The notes under the pieces were generated by a model that saw only the letters and a program-made list of their open reading frames with translations, was not told the DNA's origin and ran no database searches. Below are positions 25,001 through 38,320 of a DNA stretch of 64,000 nt, piece after piece. The stretch comes from Lichenostomus cassidix. Its lineage: Eukaryota; Chordata; Aves; Passeriformes; Meliphagidae. Positions within the stretch are counted from its first letter, which is position 1. Each line of letters opens with the position of its first letter. Made by a program: the position numbers and the translations under genes. Location: contig CM039182.1 in NCBI GenBank assembly GCA_008360975.2, forward strand, positions 60,678,516-60,742,515, in the 5' to 3' direction.

Positions 25001-28000
25001 AATCATGTTTTTAACAATCCATCTTGGGAACACCTGCCTGAAAGAAAGAATTCCAGACAGTCAAAATACCGCACATTTCTGCCTAGCTCAGATATCAGTC
25101 TGGCCCTGCTTGTGTTAGAAGAGATTTGATTTTTCCTGACCAGGAATGACCAGGATGGTCTGTCATACCACACTTGCCTTGTCCTGTTACCCTGATAATG
25201 GCAACCACAGCAAGGTGCCTCTCTGCTTTGGTCCAGCTGTGCCCACTGGAATATTGGGAGACACAGGTGGAAGTAGTCCCCAGCCTGAGCAGTTCTCCAG
25301 TTGTTGAAACAATTGACTTCTGTGTAAACTGGTTTGTTTAAACTGAAGGGAAGCAGGGAGGAGAAAAATAAGCTCTCTCATATAACCTGAAGCAGATTTG
25401 GGGGGAGTGGGAAAAAGACAAGCTGCAGTCCCATAACCACACTGCCAGCTTGCCATCTGTCCAAAAGCAATTACTTGGAGATGGCAGGTGAGGAGGGAAA
25501 GCAAGGTTATAGCTCAGCTGTGACGCAGAGCCAGCCACAGTCACTGATCTGGTATGCGGCAGCACAGGAGTCTTTCTTCTTGACATGCAGGTAACTCACT
25601 CTGCCAGTTCAGACATATCATCACCATGAGTGATGGAGTTCACTGCTGGAGAAGCAGGGAAAGGCTTCTTACAGCAAAGCCCGCCCTAGAGGCAGCTACC
25701 TCAGGGCATGGCAGCAGAGATGTCCAAAAGTGCAGAACTTCACGTGTTCTGGTCAGACACTGGAAATGCTTTCAGAGGCAGAGGGGTGGCAGAGAAAATG
25801 AAAGCATGTGGGGAAACTTCATTTTGCCTGAGGCCCAACAAAAACAAACCCTCACCCCTCCACCCCATGTTACGCTGGAACATCCAGACTGTGCCATGCT
25901 GCGGGATCCATGCAACCCTCTGCAGCTTCCACCTCACAGCCCACTGGAGAAAAATCAGAAGGCTGCTTGCAAGAGCCCTGAGCCAGGTCCGTGGAGTTGT
26001 CTGTCTGGCCCTGTGCCACCCAATGCTCAGTGTACAGCCACAGCCAGCTCCTAAGCACAATGTGCAGCTTTGACCCTGCACTCATAGCAAGTCAGTGGGC
26101 ATTACCCTGGGGTTATCAGGAGGTCTCCCTCATGAGCTGGTCTTCCTGCAAACCATCTTGTTTGTGTTTTGATCATTTGATTGGCGATGTCTTTGCCCTA
26201 GTTATTCATCAGTACCTTCCATTCCTGCTTGTGGTGTTCTCATCTGAGTAACCTGGGTGTCTGGGGCCTCTTTGAAATTGCAGCCTGCTGATCTTGTAGC
26301 TGTTGACTCAAGCACAGTCATATCTGCATGTGGGTCAGGGTTGGTGACTACAGTCAAGACTTTGTTTATTTGTGTTGTATTTATTTTTAAAGATGGGGCA
26401 CAAATTCCATGAGAGACACTCATCTGGTGATCATGTGAAGAGTGACTAGGCAGCTGCTTGTGGCTGAGCTGCTTTCAGGAAAGCTGAATTCAGTATAGGC
26501 CAGTATATACTGGCAGCAAGGGAGAAATTTTGGAAGGAAGACACCAGATAGAGCCCTCCAGCGACTCAAGGAAAATATGAAAAACAAAGGCTTCTCTATA
26601 GTCTTTCTTGTTACCTGCCAGTCCTGTTTGAGTCACAGACATCTCACAGCTCTTCCACTTTGTGTCCCTCCTTTTTTGGTCCAATACTTTTCCAAGGCAT
26701 AAAAATTGTGGAAACTATCTCTTCTGAAAATAAAGAAAAAATGGGAGCTGCTTGCAAGCCTGAAATACAACAGTTCATCTTCATATTACACAAATTTCAA
26801 TGAGAGTATCAAAACCTGAGGCAGGAGCTAAGAATTTGAGATGTAAGGTGAGTCAAGGGGGAAGGCTAATAATTTCCACCGTTTTGTCTATACAACAATT
26901 TCTGTTCCCAGTCTATTCCACCAGAAGTGACTGGTGACTTTAAATGCTATTATTTTTAAGATGTTTTGTAAGTAGGAGCACAGTTTTCAAAAAATGCTGA
27001 ATATTCACTGTACAAGCCTTCAGTCTCTTGATAAATCTTAAGCTGGGCAACCAAAATGGTCAGTTGGAAAGGAATAAAACCATAGCACATGAACAACAAA
27101 CAGGTAATTGTTATTGGTATCACATTATGGAGCCGAGTAGGATGCCGGAGAAAATGATACAGGTTATTCAGAGAGAGAGAGAGAGAGAGAAAGAGCCCTT
27201 TTACTCATCAAGAGACTGACAAGGGAAGAAGGTTTTCCACCACTGAGAATGCATGAAGTAAGAAAATACGACAATAATAGTGAGAGATAGTGAGAGGACC
27301 AGTCTGTAAGAAAGAGGTCTTAGGATGTCCCCAACATGACTTGGGAGGAAAGAAATGGTACCTTTTTCTTAGAAGGAGACATAATTTTCATCAAGGTGGT
27401 AAACCTACTGATTTAAATCTTGGATGCATGCAGGCTAAATAGTGTCATTTACACATGAAGGAAGGACATCTTCACTTTTAACCTGAGAATTGATCATCCT
27501 CCTCGTTTGAGTGGCACATCACCTTAGGGACTGCTTCACTTTGGTTTGGATTGTTTTACATGAAAATAAAGTGTGGATTTTTGCTATGCTCAGACGAAGT
27601 CACTCTAGAAGTTATCTGGTTGACTTTACTGTAATTCCATACCTGTCGCTCAATTTTCTTCTCATCCTCCAGATTACTGCAATCTTACTCAAATATGTGC
27701 ATTTCTGAGTAAAGAAAATACATCTACAGGGCCTTCTGTCCTGCTCACAGCTCTGACTTGGTGCTGTCTGGGTACAGATCTGAGCGGGTACCCTGCTGCT
27801 CTGCCCCCTTCCTTTGCCCTGGGAGTTCCCTGGCGATCAGCTCTTCGTTGTGGCTGTGTCTTGTTAGTCTTGTCCATGGAAAGCACAGCCAGCACTGTCA
27901 GAAGTGATTAGTACGTAACTTAAGCAATGGAACTGAAGCATCTTAGCACGGCATTATGACTGAAATAGCTGTAAACTCGTTCTAGGGAGCCGACGGTGGG

Positions 28001-31000
28001 GACAGAATGTCTGTATAAACTCTCCATGCCAACCCAGTTTCACTGCCACCAGCCCCTTTCACCCAGTCCGAAGCAGTACCTGCATCGTTTCCCTTCCCGT
28101 TCAGCATCTGTGCTTTCCAAAGATCCACTGGGTTTCAGTCTGGATGACTGATGCGTTTAAATAGATCAGACTAAACATGAATAAACACGGAGAGTTTTGC
28201 TTTACCCGTTTATTTCTAAGAAGTTTCTTGTGAAAGCTGGTGTTTTTACACTAACCAGTAGGGGGCAGTGCAAGCCAACAAATAAGTAAAATTCCACATC
28301 CATGATCATAACCAAGGAAAAAATCCGTCTTTCAAGGTACACGGTGCTCGTTTTTTAAAACTGTGTTTCCACAGTATGGGAAAGAAAAGTTTCCTGAACG
28401 GTTTAGTCTTAAATATTTCAGATGAGACAGAAATCACTGTTATGGAAAGAGTTTCTTTCCAGTTCAGTCACTGTCCAACACCATCACCCCAAGTCCTGCC
28501 ACAGAGGATGCAGTCTCCACCTGACAGGCTAATTTATTTACCAGTGTGGGTGTTGAAAGGTGAAGGGGTTTCTGCCAGCAGTCCATCCAGGCTGGCTTCA
28601 AACCAAAGTCTTAGGCATTCAGAGCCCTCACCCTCTGAGGCAAGTTTGTGATTTCTATTGAACTTTTAACTGGGTGAAGGGAGGGAAAAAAGCCCCTAAG
28701 AGAAAACTACCCCACGAAGTGTTTACTGTGATAATCTCTGGATGGTGGAAATAGCTGGGTCTGGACAGGCTTTGTGTAAGGGCACTCATTAACCCCTTTT
28801 TGCCAGATTTGCTGACCACTAGTACCAAGCACCAGAAGCAACATGATCCCATGCTCCTAGCAGGACAGGATGTTTCACCTCAGCAAGACACTCCCCTCCC
28901 CACCACTTCTGAATCAACAAACTCCACAGGGTTGCTCTGCCAGACACAGTGTTGTGGTGTGGCCTCTTAACCAGCATCCTGGCAGCCCTTTCCCTGCCTT
29001 CTCCTGCCCCACTCCAGACCTTCACAACAATGTTCCTGAAAGACTCTCATCACTAAAAGGTGAGCCCTTGCTTTGGCCCCTCCACAGTTGTCTCAAACTG
29101 ATCTCTTACTACCCTGCCTTTACCCTCCTCTGATCTGCCACTGATACCAGCCTTAATACTGTTCATCTTAGCCAGTCCCAGGATATAAGAATTCTTTCAC
29201 TGGGCTTTGTACCCAGGCAGTGGTCACCCTTCAAATGCATCTGCTAGACAAAGCTTTTCCCTGAGGTCACCAAGTCTAGCTAGCCATGAACTCTGAACAG
29301 AGGGGACACTTATTTGTGTGTATGTGCCCATGCATGCACAGTTTCTGACTTCTCAGTCTGCCTGATCCTGTGGGTCACTCTGTACCTGCTGGCACTCTGA
29401 GAACAGTGACAGGCTCAGGCTCCCAGTGCTCCCACTGCTGGACCTCTGCAGTGACAAGTGAAGATGATTTCCGTGGCAAGGACAGGCTACAGTGGGTGGG
29501 AATGGCCTTTCTTTGTCCTGCTAGAGGTTGCTGGCTGCTTCTGTGAAATTGGTCTGCATTCACTTATTGGAGTGTAGCCAGCAAAACTTGGAGCCAAATC
29601 CCAGACATCCAGACTTGACAGCTTTGACTCATGTAACTTGAGAAACACGATGAGCAGTATTGCATTGTGGCACAGCTCTTGTGGACTGCTCAGGGCATCA
29701 GTGCTGGGCAGCAAGCAAGCAGCAGCACTTGAGCAGTAAACACACAAGTCTTTCACCTCAAAGACTCACCTCTAGTGAGAGATTCTTCAGCTGAAATCCC
29801 AAAGGCAATTTCTGTGAAACAATTCCATGAAACAATATTCAGCCCCAGTCTTTCGTCTGTCTTTTCACACCTGCCTTCACCAGAATCAGCTTGGTGGATA
29901 GATCCAGCTCTGGGATGTTGTTCTACCGTTGTTGTGACCTGTAGCTTAACAAAGGCATTCCTGTCTGCACAGATCTGTCCATGCAGTTCTCTCTTGTGCC
30001 ACACGCACATCTGTGGGCATCTTCCTTCTCATACACCACAGTAAAGAGCCTTCTTTAATTTCATAATTTACTCAATGCGCTTAAAAAGCCACCTGAAAAT
30101 AAATTTAATTGGACTCTTGGAAGGAAGATAGTAATGAAAATAAGTCCTGGAAGCAAAGGAGAAGATATTAATTTGTATCATCTTTAAGGTTTTCTGTAAC
30201 TGTTCAAGGCTAACACTAACTTGATGTGGAAGAGTCTGTTGATGAGACCTGAGGCACAGTCCAGATCCAGAGCCTGATGTCAGGAGGTTGTGGGATTTCA
30301 TAACACTCGTGGTTTCACTGTTGCACTGGAGCACAGTTTAGAGCAGAAAAATCATGAGGTGCTTTTTGGCTTTTTTTTTTTAGCAACAAGGAAAAGGATT
30401 CTCTGGCTTTGCAGAGGGGAGAGTCTTATATTTGGACTGTTTTCATCCTGAAAACTTTTCCACGGCTTTTGAAAGGTCCTGCTCTACAGTGCATGCCAAG
30501 CAACTGCAATGGCCTAACACATTTGGTTTTCAGACTCAGCTGAAGGATCTTAAATAGAAGTTTGACCCTACTAATGTTTGCAAATGTGTCTTGTTCTAGT
30601 TGCTAGTGAATTTGCACTCTCACATATGGCTACAGATGCAAAAGAAGAGATGAGGTTCTTCCTGGGACTTTCTGGTTCTTCATACTCATTTGGAAATCAA
30701 TTTAATGCATTTTAATTGCCTATTTTTCTCCTTGGTTTTCTCTTTACAGCTACACACCAGCAAAAAATAATAAGGTAGAGTCTAGCCAGGCAGACTGCTA
30801 ATGAGGAAGCTTGACTCCAGAAGATTTTAATTTTCAGCATTTGTTCTTCAAGATAGCTACTTCAGCATGCAGGGATGTCACAAAACAGGAGTACAGCTAA
30901 TGGAACAAGGCTTTGGGCTTGTATATCATTTTGGTACACAAGCAACCAAACCTAACCTTGACCAAACTATAGGAGTCTGGGAATCCCTTTCAAGTTGCTG

Positions 31001-32084
31001 GCCCCCGCAGTTAAATCACCCCAGTAAAGAAAACTCCAATTGTGCATGGAGTAAGGTGTGAAAATAATGAGGGAGATAAAATTCAAGCTGTGAAAAAGGT
31101 GTATGTTAAAAGCCCAGTTCCTTGCCAGCCTTTCAAGATCCCTCTGGCAAAAAGAAGCTTCTGTCTCTGCCAAGCTGATTGAAGTGCTTCTCAGAAATCC
31201 CCCATCCACAGGGCATTTCTGTGAGAAACCAGAATTAGCTGAGGTCTGTGGCATGCCTGGACAGCCACAGCAGGCAGGATAGCACGAAGTTGTGCTGGGA
31301 GTTGGGATTAAAGTCAGCCTACCACCAAGGTGCCCCTGATTCCACAGCTCACAGCTCAGCTGTGACCTTGGCACCACTAAATGCTGTATCTGAACCTTGC
31401 CATCGCTGCTGAAGTAGTACAATGCAGCTAGAGACATCTGTGTCACCAACCCCATCATAACCCCTCATCTCCAATAGCACACAGTTCCTATCATTTCATC
31501 TTTTAGGTTGAAAAGCTCCAAGTTTCATCCCTGTCCAAGACCCCTGTCTTTGGAAAAGCTGGGCTGCTCAATGTTTGATGAAAATAATAGCAGAGGAGAA
31601 CGTATTTCTTTACACCATTGGACTGTAGTTCATAGTTACCTACTTTACATCAAATATAAAGGGTGCTCCTCAACAGGGCACAGCCATAAATGAGGGAATA
31701 AAACCTTGGCACCACATTTCATCACCTGGAAAATATTTCATTTCTCCCTCAATACCTCTCATCCCCTGGGTTATCCTATCATGCTGCATGTACAGGGGAA
31801 AGGGGGAGCAGGGATTGGTGTATGCAAGCATCTGGCACAAGGGGCCATAGTCAAAATTGCTGCTAGAGTAGTCCAAATCCTATTCATAAAATTTGTGAAG
31901 GTGAGCCCAGAAAAGTTTAAAGCAATGACTTTGTGTTTGCTGGAGCTTAACAAGCTTACTGACTCTGCATCAAAAAATGAGGTCAGTAAAATGTATACAA
32001 GTATTGGAGTATTAATATTAGGAGGATAAACTTGGGTTAGGGAAGAGAGAAGTGTAATAAATAGCACCGTGCACCAGAAGAGAG
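25001..32084. other. Intergenic, mixed composition, no gene found
   Basis: Base composition becomes more balanced than in the ATP9B introns. Open frames of 80 to 160 codons occur on both strands, often overlapping each other, which is what chance gives in such sequence. No conserved protein motif was seen in any of them. A (GA)10 microsatellite is listed separately. Non-coding RNA exons could be present but cannot be seen by eye. Confidence 0.6.
27171..27190. repeat. (GA)10 microsatellite
   Basis: Twenty bases of perfect GA dinucleotide repeat followed by a short imperfect purine tail. Confidence 0.97.
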
Positions 32085-32480
32085 CTTACAGGGCAGATCT
32101 CTCAGGGCTCAGAGCCGGGACTTGTTCTGTTTAAGAGTTTTGTACAAATGAGCCCGAGGTTGGCGCAATGTGCTGGGTGTCCAGATGAGGATGACATCAT
32201 GATAGGAGGGGAGGCTGCTGATAAATTTCAGGAACACACTAGACTACAAGAGGATTTGGAGACACTGGGGGGAACAGACTAATACAAAGGAATTCAATAT
32301 TACACAATGGAAGGTTATTCAGTTAGGGAGAAGCCAATAGCACATTTAAATGCAGGTTTAATGAACTAGAGTGGGAGTAAACTAATGAAGGCAAAGACTC
32401 TGCTGGTGCTGAGGAGTAGTAGGACTAACAGCAGTCTGACAAGTAAATAACAGTGCAGCTGAGATATTGGAAAAGAGGGT
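32085..32480 (+). mobile_element. Decayed LINE fragment, CR1 or L2 type, reverse-transcriptase end
   Basis: Read from 32103 in frame, the DNA gives QGSEPGLVLFKSFVQM. This lines up with the QGSVLGPVLFNIFINDL motif of CR1/L2-type reverse transcriptases as I remember it. The bases that follow resemble the next parts of such elements in the right order: a GATAAATTT stretch near 32218 and a GAATTCAATATTACACAATGG-like stretch near 32290. The frame is broken soon after the motif. It is an old, 5'-truncated, inactive copy on the plus strand; its outer limits are uncertain. Family assignment is from memory. Confidence 0.65.
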
Positions 32481-35400
32481 TCATACTGCAGCCAGGGAAT
32501 CTAGGGCTTCACATCAGGTTATTCATTCCATGTAGCAGTGAGGGTGCTCTCAGCATTGAACTCCAAGTCTGAAAGAGGCCGGTCCCCAAATCCAGAGAGG
32601 AAAGCTACAAAGGGCACTTCACTGTTGGCCCTGTTCTTGTTACTGGGACATGGAACCTTTGGATCTAAAAGGAGATGCTTCCATATTCATGGAAGTGAAG
32701 GTGGCTATGGACATGTTTGGGCTCCCAGGGCACTTGTTTGTGCCCACAGCTCAAGACATGCTGCCTTTGGAGTAAATCAGCTCAGTCTAGGTCTCCTCTG
32801 GCTGTGGGGGAAGATGCACTTGGGGACCAACTACTGGCAGAGGGTAGAGAATGAGGATTGTCAGGAGCCTGTCACTAAAAGCAGACTTTGCAGGGGATGT
32901 AGAGCTTATGGGATAGGCAAGAGGAAATGGAGGCTCTTCTGCAGTGGAAGGGCATGTGCAGCCTTTTCTGACTCCTGACCATCCAGACTCAACCACTGGC
33001 CGCTGCACTGCTGAGTGAAGCAACATTTCTGCACATGCAGCCAGCCCAGTCTTTGTGTCCATCTTCATGGGTCACTGCTTCCATGAAGCCTGCTGCAGCA
33101 ATCCTGCTCCTCCAGATGAAAATAGACATCTGGGGAAAAAAATGCTTTGCACTACCTGAAAATGAAGGTGTGATCCTGTGCCTCAGAGAATGGATGAGGT
33201 GAATGCTGCCATCCCCACAGTGTGCAGGAGCTGATCTCTACCACAGGTCCTGGTCTGCCACAGACATCATAAAGCTGATGTTTTCCTTCCCAAGGAGAAG
33301 GGTCTGCTCTGCTTCCAGCTTGAGTCCCTGTGTACCAAACAAGCTTTTCCTTCATTAAGTACTTTTGGATGAGGCAAAAAGTGTGTTACCACCCCCTGTA
33401 CCAGCAACTGGGGAATTCTGAATCTTTACATATTTCCAGAGCTAAAATACATTGCCTGGTACAAAACCTTGTCGTTGTTCCTTTGCAAGTCTGGTAATAC
33501 TGCACAAGTACAAATGGAGAGTTAGACATCGCCACAGTGAGACCCCAGGGTCATGCAACAGAGACGAAATTCAGCCCACTACTGGTACCCACCTCACCTG
33601 GGCCAGCTGTGGGGAAGAGAGGCCGCACATCGACCCCAGCCAGCAGTGAGGGTTCTGCCCTGTTCCTGCCCACAGTTTGGGCTTGTGCAAGGGGCAAACT
33701 CAAAAGGAAACAAAGGGGCACTGGTGCAGTGTGTATCATTATGAAATTATTTCTCTGAACTAATGTCTCAGTTTAATTCAGGCACAGCATTCTGTATATG
33801 GGTCTGGTCTGGCTGTCTGATGTCTGTCTTGATTTTAAAAAGTCGGTGTCTGAACAGATGACTGTAGCTCCAAAAAGGTTTAAGGTCCTTTCCCTGCAGT
33901 CACTGGCTGTGTTCCTAAACTGTCGTTTAAAAAGAGTCCACTAAATCAAAAGCCAGGTAAATCAACAGAGCACTCAACATCATAATGAGACCGATATAAG
34001 GTAAATTACAACATTATTCAAGCACACAAAATTCCTCCTCTGGCATTTGTCCTGCTAAGTGCAATGCACCTTAAAAGTGGTGAAATTATTTCTGGCAGCC
34101 TGTGAAAGAGGCTGTGTCAGGGAGATGGGAGTTTGAGCCCAGCCTCTGCCTTTGCACCAGCTTCTAACTCTGGGCAGCAGCTGGCCACTGCTGAGGTGTG
34201 CTCCCTGACTTGTTTGAAATGTTTATGGATGGTTTTTCAAAATTGTGCTGTACCAGCCATAAACACTGGCTATGTGCTGTCTCAGTTTCCAGCGAATCTT
34301 GTTATAATTTTCAAAGCAGGGGACTAGAAAGACTTTAATTATGGCCTTGGTTAGGGAGGCTTGAGACTTATAAATCTTTTGTTACAATGAATGAAATTCT
34401 GAACAGATGCTGATGCTTTTGAAGCTGCCAAGACCCAAAAGATGGGCATACAGACCCTAAGGAAATGGCCACTGTTATGAATGTTGGATATAAAAGGCTG
34501 TAAGGATATAAGGGCAAGAAGCCCAAAACAGGACGTAATTTCTGTGCAGAGCATGGGTGGCTTTTTCTGATAGATATGTTGGATTATGGGATTCAGTGCA
34601 TTTATTGTAAAAAAATGTTTTATATTGGTAAACACTGTAGAGAGAGGTTCCCTCCACCCTGCTTTCAAAGCACTTTTGTGTAAATAAAGCTGAAAGTTTC
34701 CATTTTACAGGACATGGCCCAAAGAAACAATTTGTCCCAAGTCCTGCAAGCAGCTCAGGGTGCCTGTCAGGCCTAGCCTGTTGTGCAGTGCTACTAATCT
34801 GTATCCTCTGGTGGGGTGAGAACAAAGGTGTTTCTGTTGAATTAGAGGTTCCCTGAGAAATACCTTTGTACACTGTGGCTACTGTGTACAAAAGTCCATG
34901 CAAAACATCCCTCCCAGACTGCTGAGGCCCAATGAAAAGGAGAGAAAAGGAAAATGGAGGAGGGAGTGCACACACACAACTTCACATAATACAAAACCAA
35001 TCCAGTGAACACGAATCAGACTCTTCAGTGATTAAAACATCCTGTATAAATACTCTGCTGTATTTTTTTAAAGGATAACACCCCATGCAAGAGCTGAGGA
35101 CAGAGGGCAAATGCATTGCTTTGCTTGCAAGGATAAGCCTAAGGGGTGAAAAGTGGTCCAAAAGTGCCCACCCAAGCCTGCATCATTTGGCTGGAACAAA
35201 GGAGTGATGTTTGTGGCTGGTAGGAAGTGTGTGTCAGATGGCCAAGCTGCACAGGGAATGCCAACCCAGCTCTGGGATCCACAGGCAGCTCCAGTATTGG
35301 GGGGTCCAGCCCCGCAGTCACCAGCAGGGGGAAGTACTGCGATGCTGGGGAACTGCTCCTCACCTCTGGGAGAGGAGAGAGAGGGGAGGCTCCTTTTCTA

Positions 35401-36849
35401 TGCCCACCCTCCCTCCATCTACAATATAAAGGTCTTTTTACGTCTTGTATTTCTCCAGTACAAACTGATTGCTGTCAGGGCAGTGGAAAATGGGTGGGAA
35501 CCCAAAAAGACTCTGTCCTAAGGCAGAGGCTCTGTGGCCTGCTCTGTCTCCCCTCTAACCAAACTCTTATCCAAGCCCTGCTGCTTTCCTTTGGGAGAGC
35601 TGCAGTGCACCAAGTGCACTGTCTCCCACGAGCATCACCTCGACGTGCAGCCACACAGACAAGTTCCTCAGCCTGACCCGGGCCACACAAGCCACTGCAC
35701 ACTGTCTCAGCCAAAAAGGAAAGGTAGAGCAGGGCAGCTGATTAACATAATTACTGGTTAAGTGCAGCAAGCGCTTTGTTTTTAAGCACAGCCGCCTGTG
35801 TGGAGGGGAAGGGAAGCAGCAGCTCACCCTTTCCTTCTTGCTGTGGGACACATGGATGGAGAGGGGCTGCCCAGGGATCCCGTACAACTCTCTGTGGCAG
35901 ACATGGACTGTGAGAAGAGAAGGCCCAGAGGAAGCATTCCCATGGAAAAAGCTGGAGAAAGCTGGTTGCGTGGCAGTAACAGGGGGAGGCATGTCCTGGC
36001 ATAGCACTGGTGAAAAGGGAGGATTTCTTGCTGGGGTGCATATGTGTACAGCACTGTGTGGAGCAGAGCCTGCTGAGGTCCCAGCAGCTCTACTGGGATT
36101 TACCCATGAGGGATTAGGACATGGTCAGTGAGGAACTAGACTTGGATGGTGGGAGCCCTGTGTCTGGTCTTAGTGCCCAAACTGACATGTAGCGATTCCC
36201 ATGCAAGGAAAAGAAGGGTGATGGTGAGTAAGGCAGCAATAGCAGCCACATCTATTGTCCAGTGCCAACGCCTCCTACACGTGGGCTGTGGTGGTCAGCA
36301 TGTCATGTGGTGGTCAGCTGGGTCCCACAGGCTGCCTGGGATGAAGTTAAATGTGGAGACCTGCCTCTTGAATCTTCCCTGGGAGGCAAAAAAGCCCAAC
36401 AGAAGCATCAGCCCTGCCTCAAAAGTCAAAGGGGAGGCCAGTACTGGTCCCTGCTAATTCAGTACTAGAGGTCACTGAAAATTACTTCAAATACTTTCGT
36501 AGCTTTTTTCCCCCTCATTTTTAAGCTTGTTTTTTCTTCTGTTGAAAGAAAACGTCCTAAAGTTCAAAATAATGAAGGCCAATGTTGGCCGTAGCACTTA
36601 GGGGCAGGATTTAGTCAGGAGAAGTGGGGAAGTGAAGCAAACAGGGCCAGCTGCCGTGAGAGCCTGGGTGAAAGCACAGGACAGGGGACCTGGCATCGGG
36701 GACGTGGCTTTTAGAAACGCCGGGGCGTTTGCTACAATGATCCACTGAAACAACAGCCGTCTAAAAATATGGTTGTTTTCTGTACTAAGCTCCTTTTAAC
36801 TTCGTTAGTCATCACCGGCTCCCAAAATAAGCTCCGTGTAACAGTCTCT
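32481..36849. other. Intergenic region upstream of NFATC1, no gene found
   Basis: Sequence of moderate GC content. Many overlapping open frames on both strands (largest 34475-34975, minus) show no recognisable protein content. The LINE fragment may continue a little into the left end. No clear promoter or conserved block could be told apart by eye. Confidence 0.55.
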
Positions 36850-37720
36850 CCTAGTAGCGGCTGTAAACAAACTCGGGGAGGCGGGAGGGAGGCGCAGGGC
36901 CGAGGCAAGCGGAGGCGGGGCGGCCCCGGGGCGGCCCCGCGGGGCTGCGGGGGCGGCCCGGGGCCGGGGCCGGGGGTCGGGGGTAGGGGGGCGGCAGCGG
37001 GGCCGACGCTGCGCCGCCGCCGCCGGCTGCCTGCTCCGGCTGGCGGGGCCTTGGAGCGGCGCCACGGTGGTCCGGGCAACGGCATTAAACAGGAGGAAAC
37101 AGACAGGGGATTCCGTCATTTCGGCGGGGATTGGGGGGGGGGCGGCAGGAAAGGAGAGTCCCGCCGAGAGCAGCGGTGCTATCGCCCGCCCCCGCCCCAG
37201 CCTCCCGGGAAGCAGCCGGGATCTCCCCCCCGCACCCCACCCCCGCGGGCAGCCCCGACAGCCGCCCCGGCGGGCTCGGTCCCGGGGCACCGCTGTTCCC
37301 CCGGACCGCCGCCCCTGGGCCGCCCCGTGAGGGAGCGGGGGGAGCTCCGGCAGCGCCGCCCTGCGCCCAACCCCCCGCCCCCCCCCCCCCCCGCGGCGCC
37401 CAGCGGTCCTGCCGCTCCGCGTGCGCCACGTCTGGGCGGCTCGCGCCGTGTGCCCGAGGGGAGGCGGGAGGCTGGGAAAGGTGCCCGGGGGGATGAGGGC
37501 TTTCCCACTCTGTTTTCCCGTTCAGTTTTCCTTGAGAGGAAAGCGTCGCCCTTTTGGTGTAGGCTCTGGGGTTTCCCCGCGCGACGGAACGGCGGAGGTT
37601 GGTGGAGGGAGCTGCGCTCCTCGCCGGGCGCGCTCCTTGGCGGGCACCGTCTTCCACCACGATGTAGTGGAGAAGCTCGCCCCGAAGCACCGGCCGCGGG
37701 CTCCCGTTTCCCAGAAGCCG
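36850..37720. promoter_or_regulatory. NFATC1: CpG island upstream of the NFATC1 P1 promoter
   Basis: Very GC- and CpG-rich DNA beginning sharply near 36,850, with CCGG/GCGG units, a G-quadruplex candidate, a G-run near 37133-37142 and a C15 run at 37378-37392. It lies about 1 to 1.9 kb upstream of the predicted P1 start. It may be the outer part of the NFATC1 island or the promoter of a separate non-coding transcript. The long open frame across it (36769-37785) is the result of having few stop codons in GC-rich DNA. Confidence 0.75.
36960..36991 (+). promoter_or_regulatory. Strong G-quadruplex candidate
   Basis: Five G runs of 4, 4, 5, 5 and 6 bases are separated by two-base loops (CC, CC, TC, TA). 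This far exceeds the usual G3 rule for quadruplex formation. It lies in the upstream CpG island. Confidence 0.85.
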
Positions 37721-38130
37721 ACAGGATTTCGTTTATATTGGGTTTATTTCCAACCACACATGGGTGTCAAGCGCTAGATTTATGATTCTTTTTTTCTTCA
37801 CACACCAAATATGCTCAAAACCACCCCAACTCCCCGCACGCCGCCGTCCCATTCCAACAGTTTGGTCCCCTCGTGCCAGCTGTGCAGGCAGAGGGAGGAC
37901 GGAGCGGGAGCGGAGGGCAAGGGGAGAAGGTCTGGGAGCGGGGGCGGCGCGACCCCTCTCGGCAGCTCCCGCCCGGGAGGCTCCCGCCTTGGCATCACTG
38001 CCGCGTCGGGGGCCGGGACGGGGCATCCGGGAGATGGGAGGTGGGGGGAGGAGTCGCTCTGGGATGGAAATCGCTCCTTCTCCCCGCTATGAAGTGATGA
38101 GAGACAACTGTGTTGCTGAGATATTTACAG

Positions 38131-38155
38131 AATAATAATAAATAATAATAATAAA
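38131..38155. repeat. AAT trinucleotide microsatellite
   Basis: About eight AAT units with one interrupting extra A. Confidence 0.95.
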
Positions 38156-38318
38156 TCTGGAGAGACTGAAACCGAGTCCGCGGGTCTGTTAGTAATTTAG
38201 CAGAATGGGATTTTCCTTTCTCTCGCCTGCCAGTTGATGCTCTTTTCCAAATTTCCACAGCGGGGGAAGCCTGCGATTTTTTACATAATGATTTCAGCAT
38301 GCGAAGCTGCCTCGCCTT

Positions 38319-38320
<2 letters not shown>

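Noticed and set aside
25626..26085. Several overlapping 70 to 142 codon frames on both strands
   Set aside because: Mutually overlapping frames in both directions cannot all be genes, and none has a recognised motif.
30967..31458. 163-codon open frame on the minus strand
   Set aside because: No recognised protein family; the composition looks like translated non-coding DNA.
34475..34975. 166-codon open frame on the minus strand
   Set aside because: Intergenic, no domain, no promoter or splice context, overlaps other frames of similar quality.
36769..37785. 338-codon open frame on the plus strand
   Set aside because: It lies in a CpG island where stop codons are rare, is built of Pro, Arg, Gly and Ala, and other long frames overlap it on both strands. 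No conserved motif was seen.
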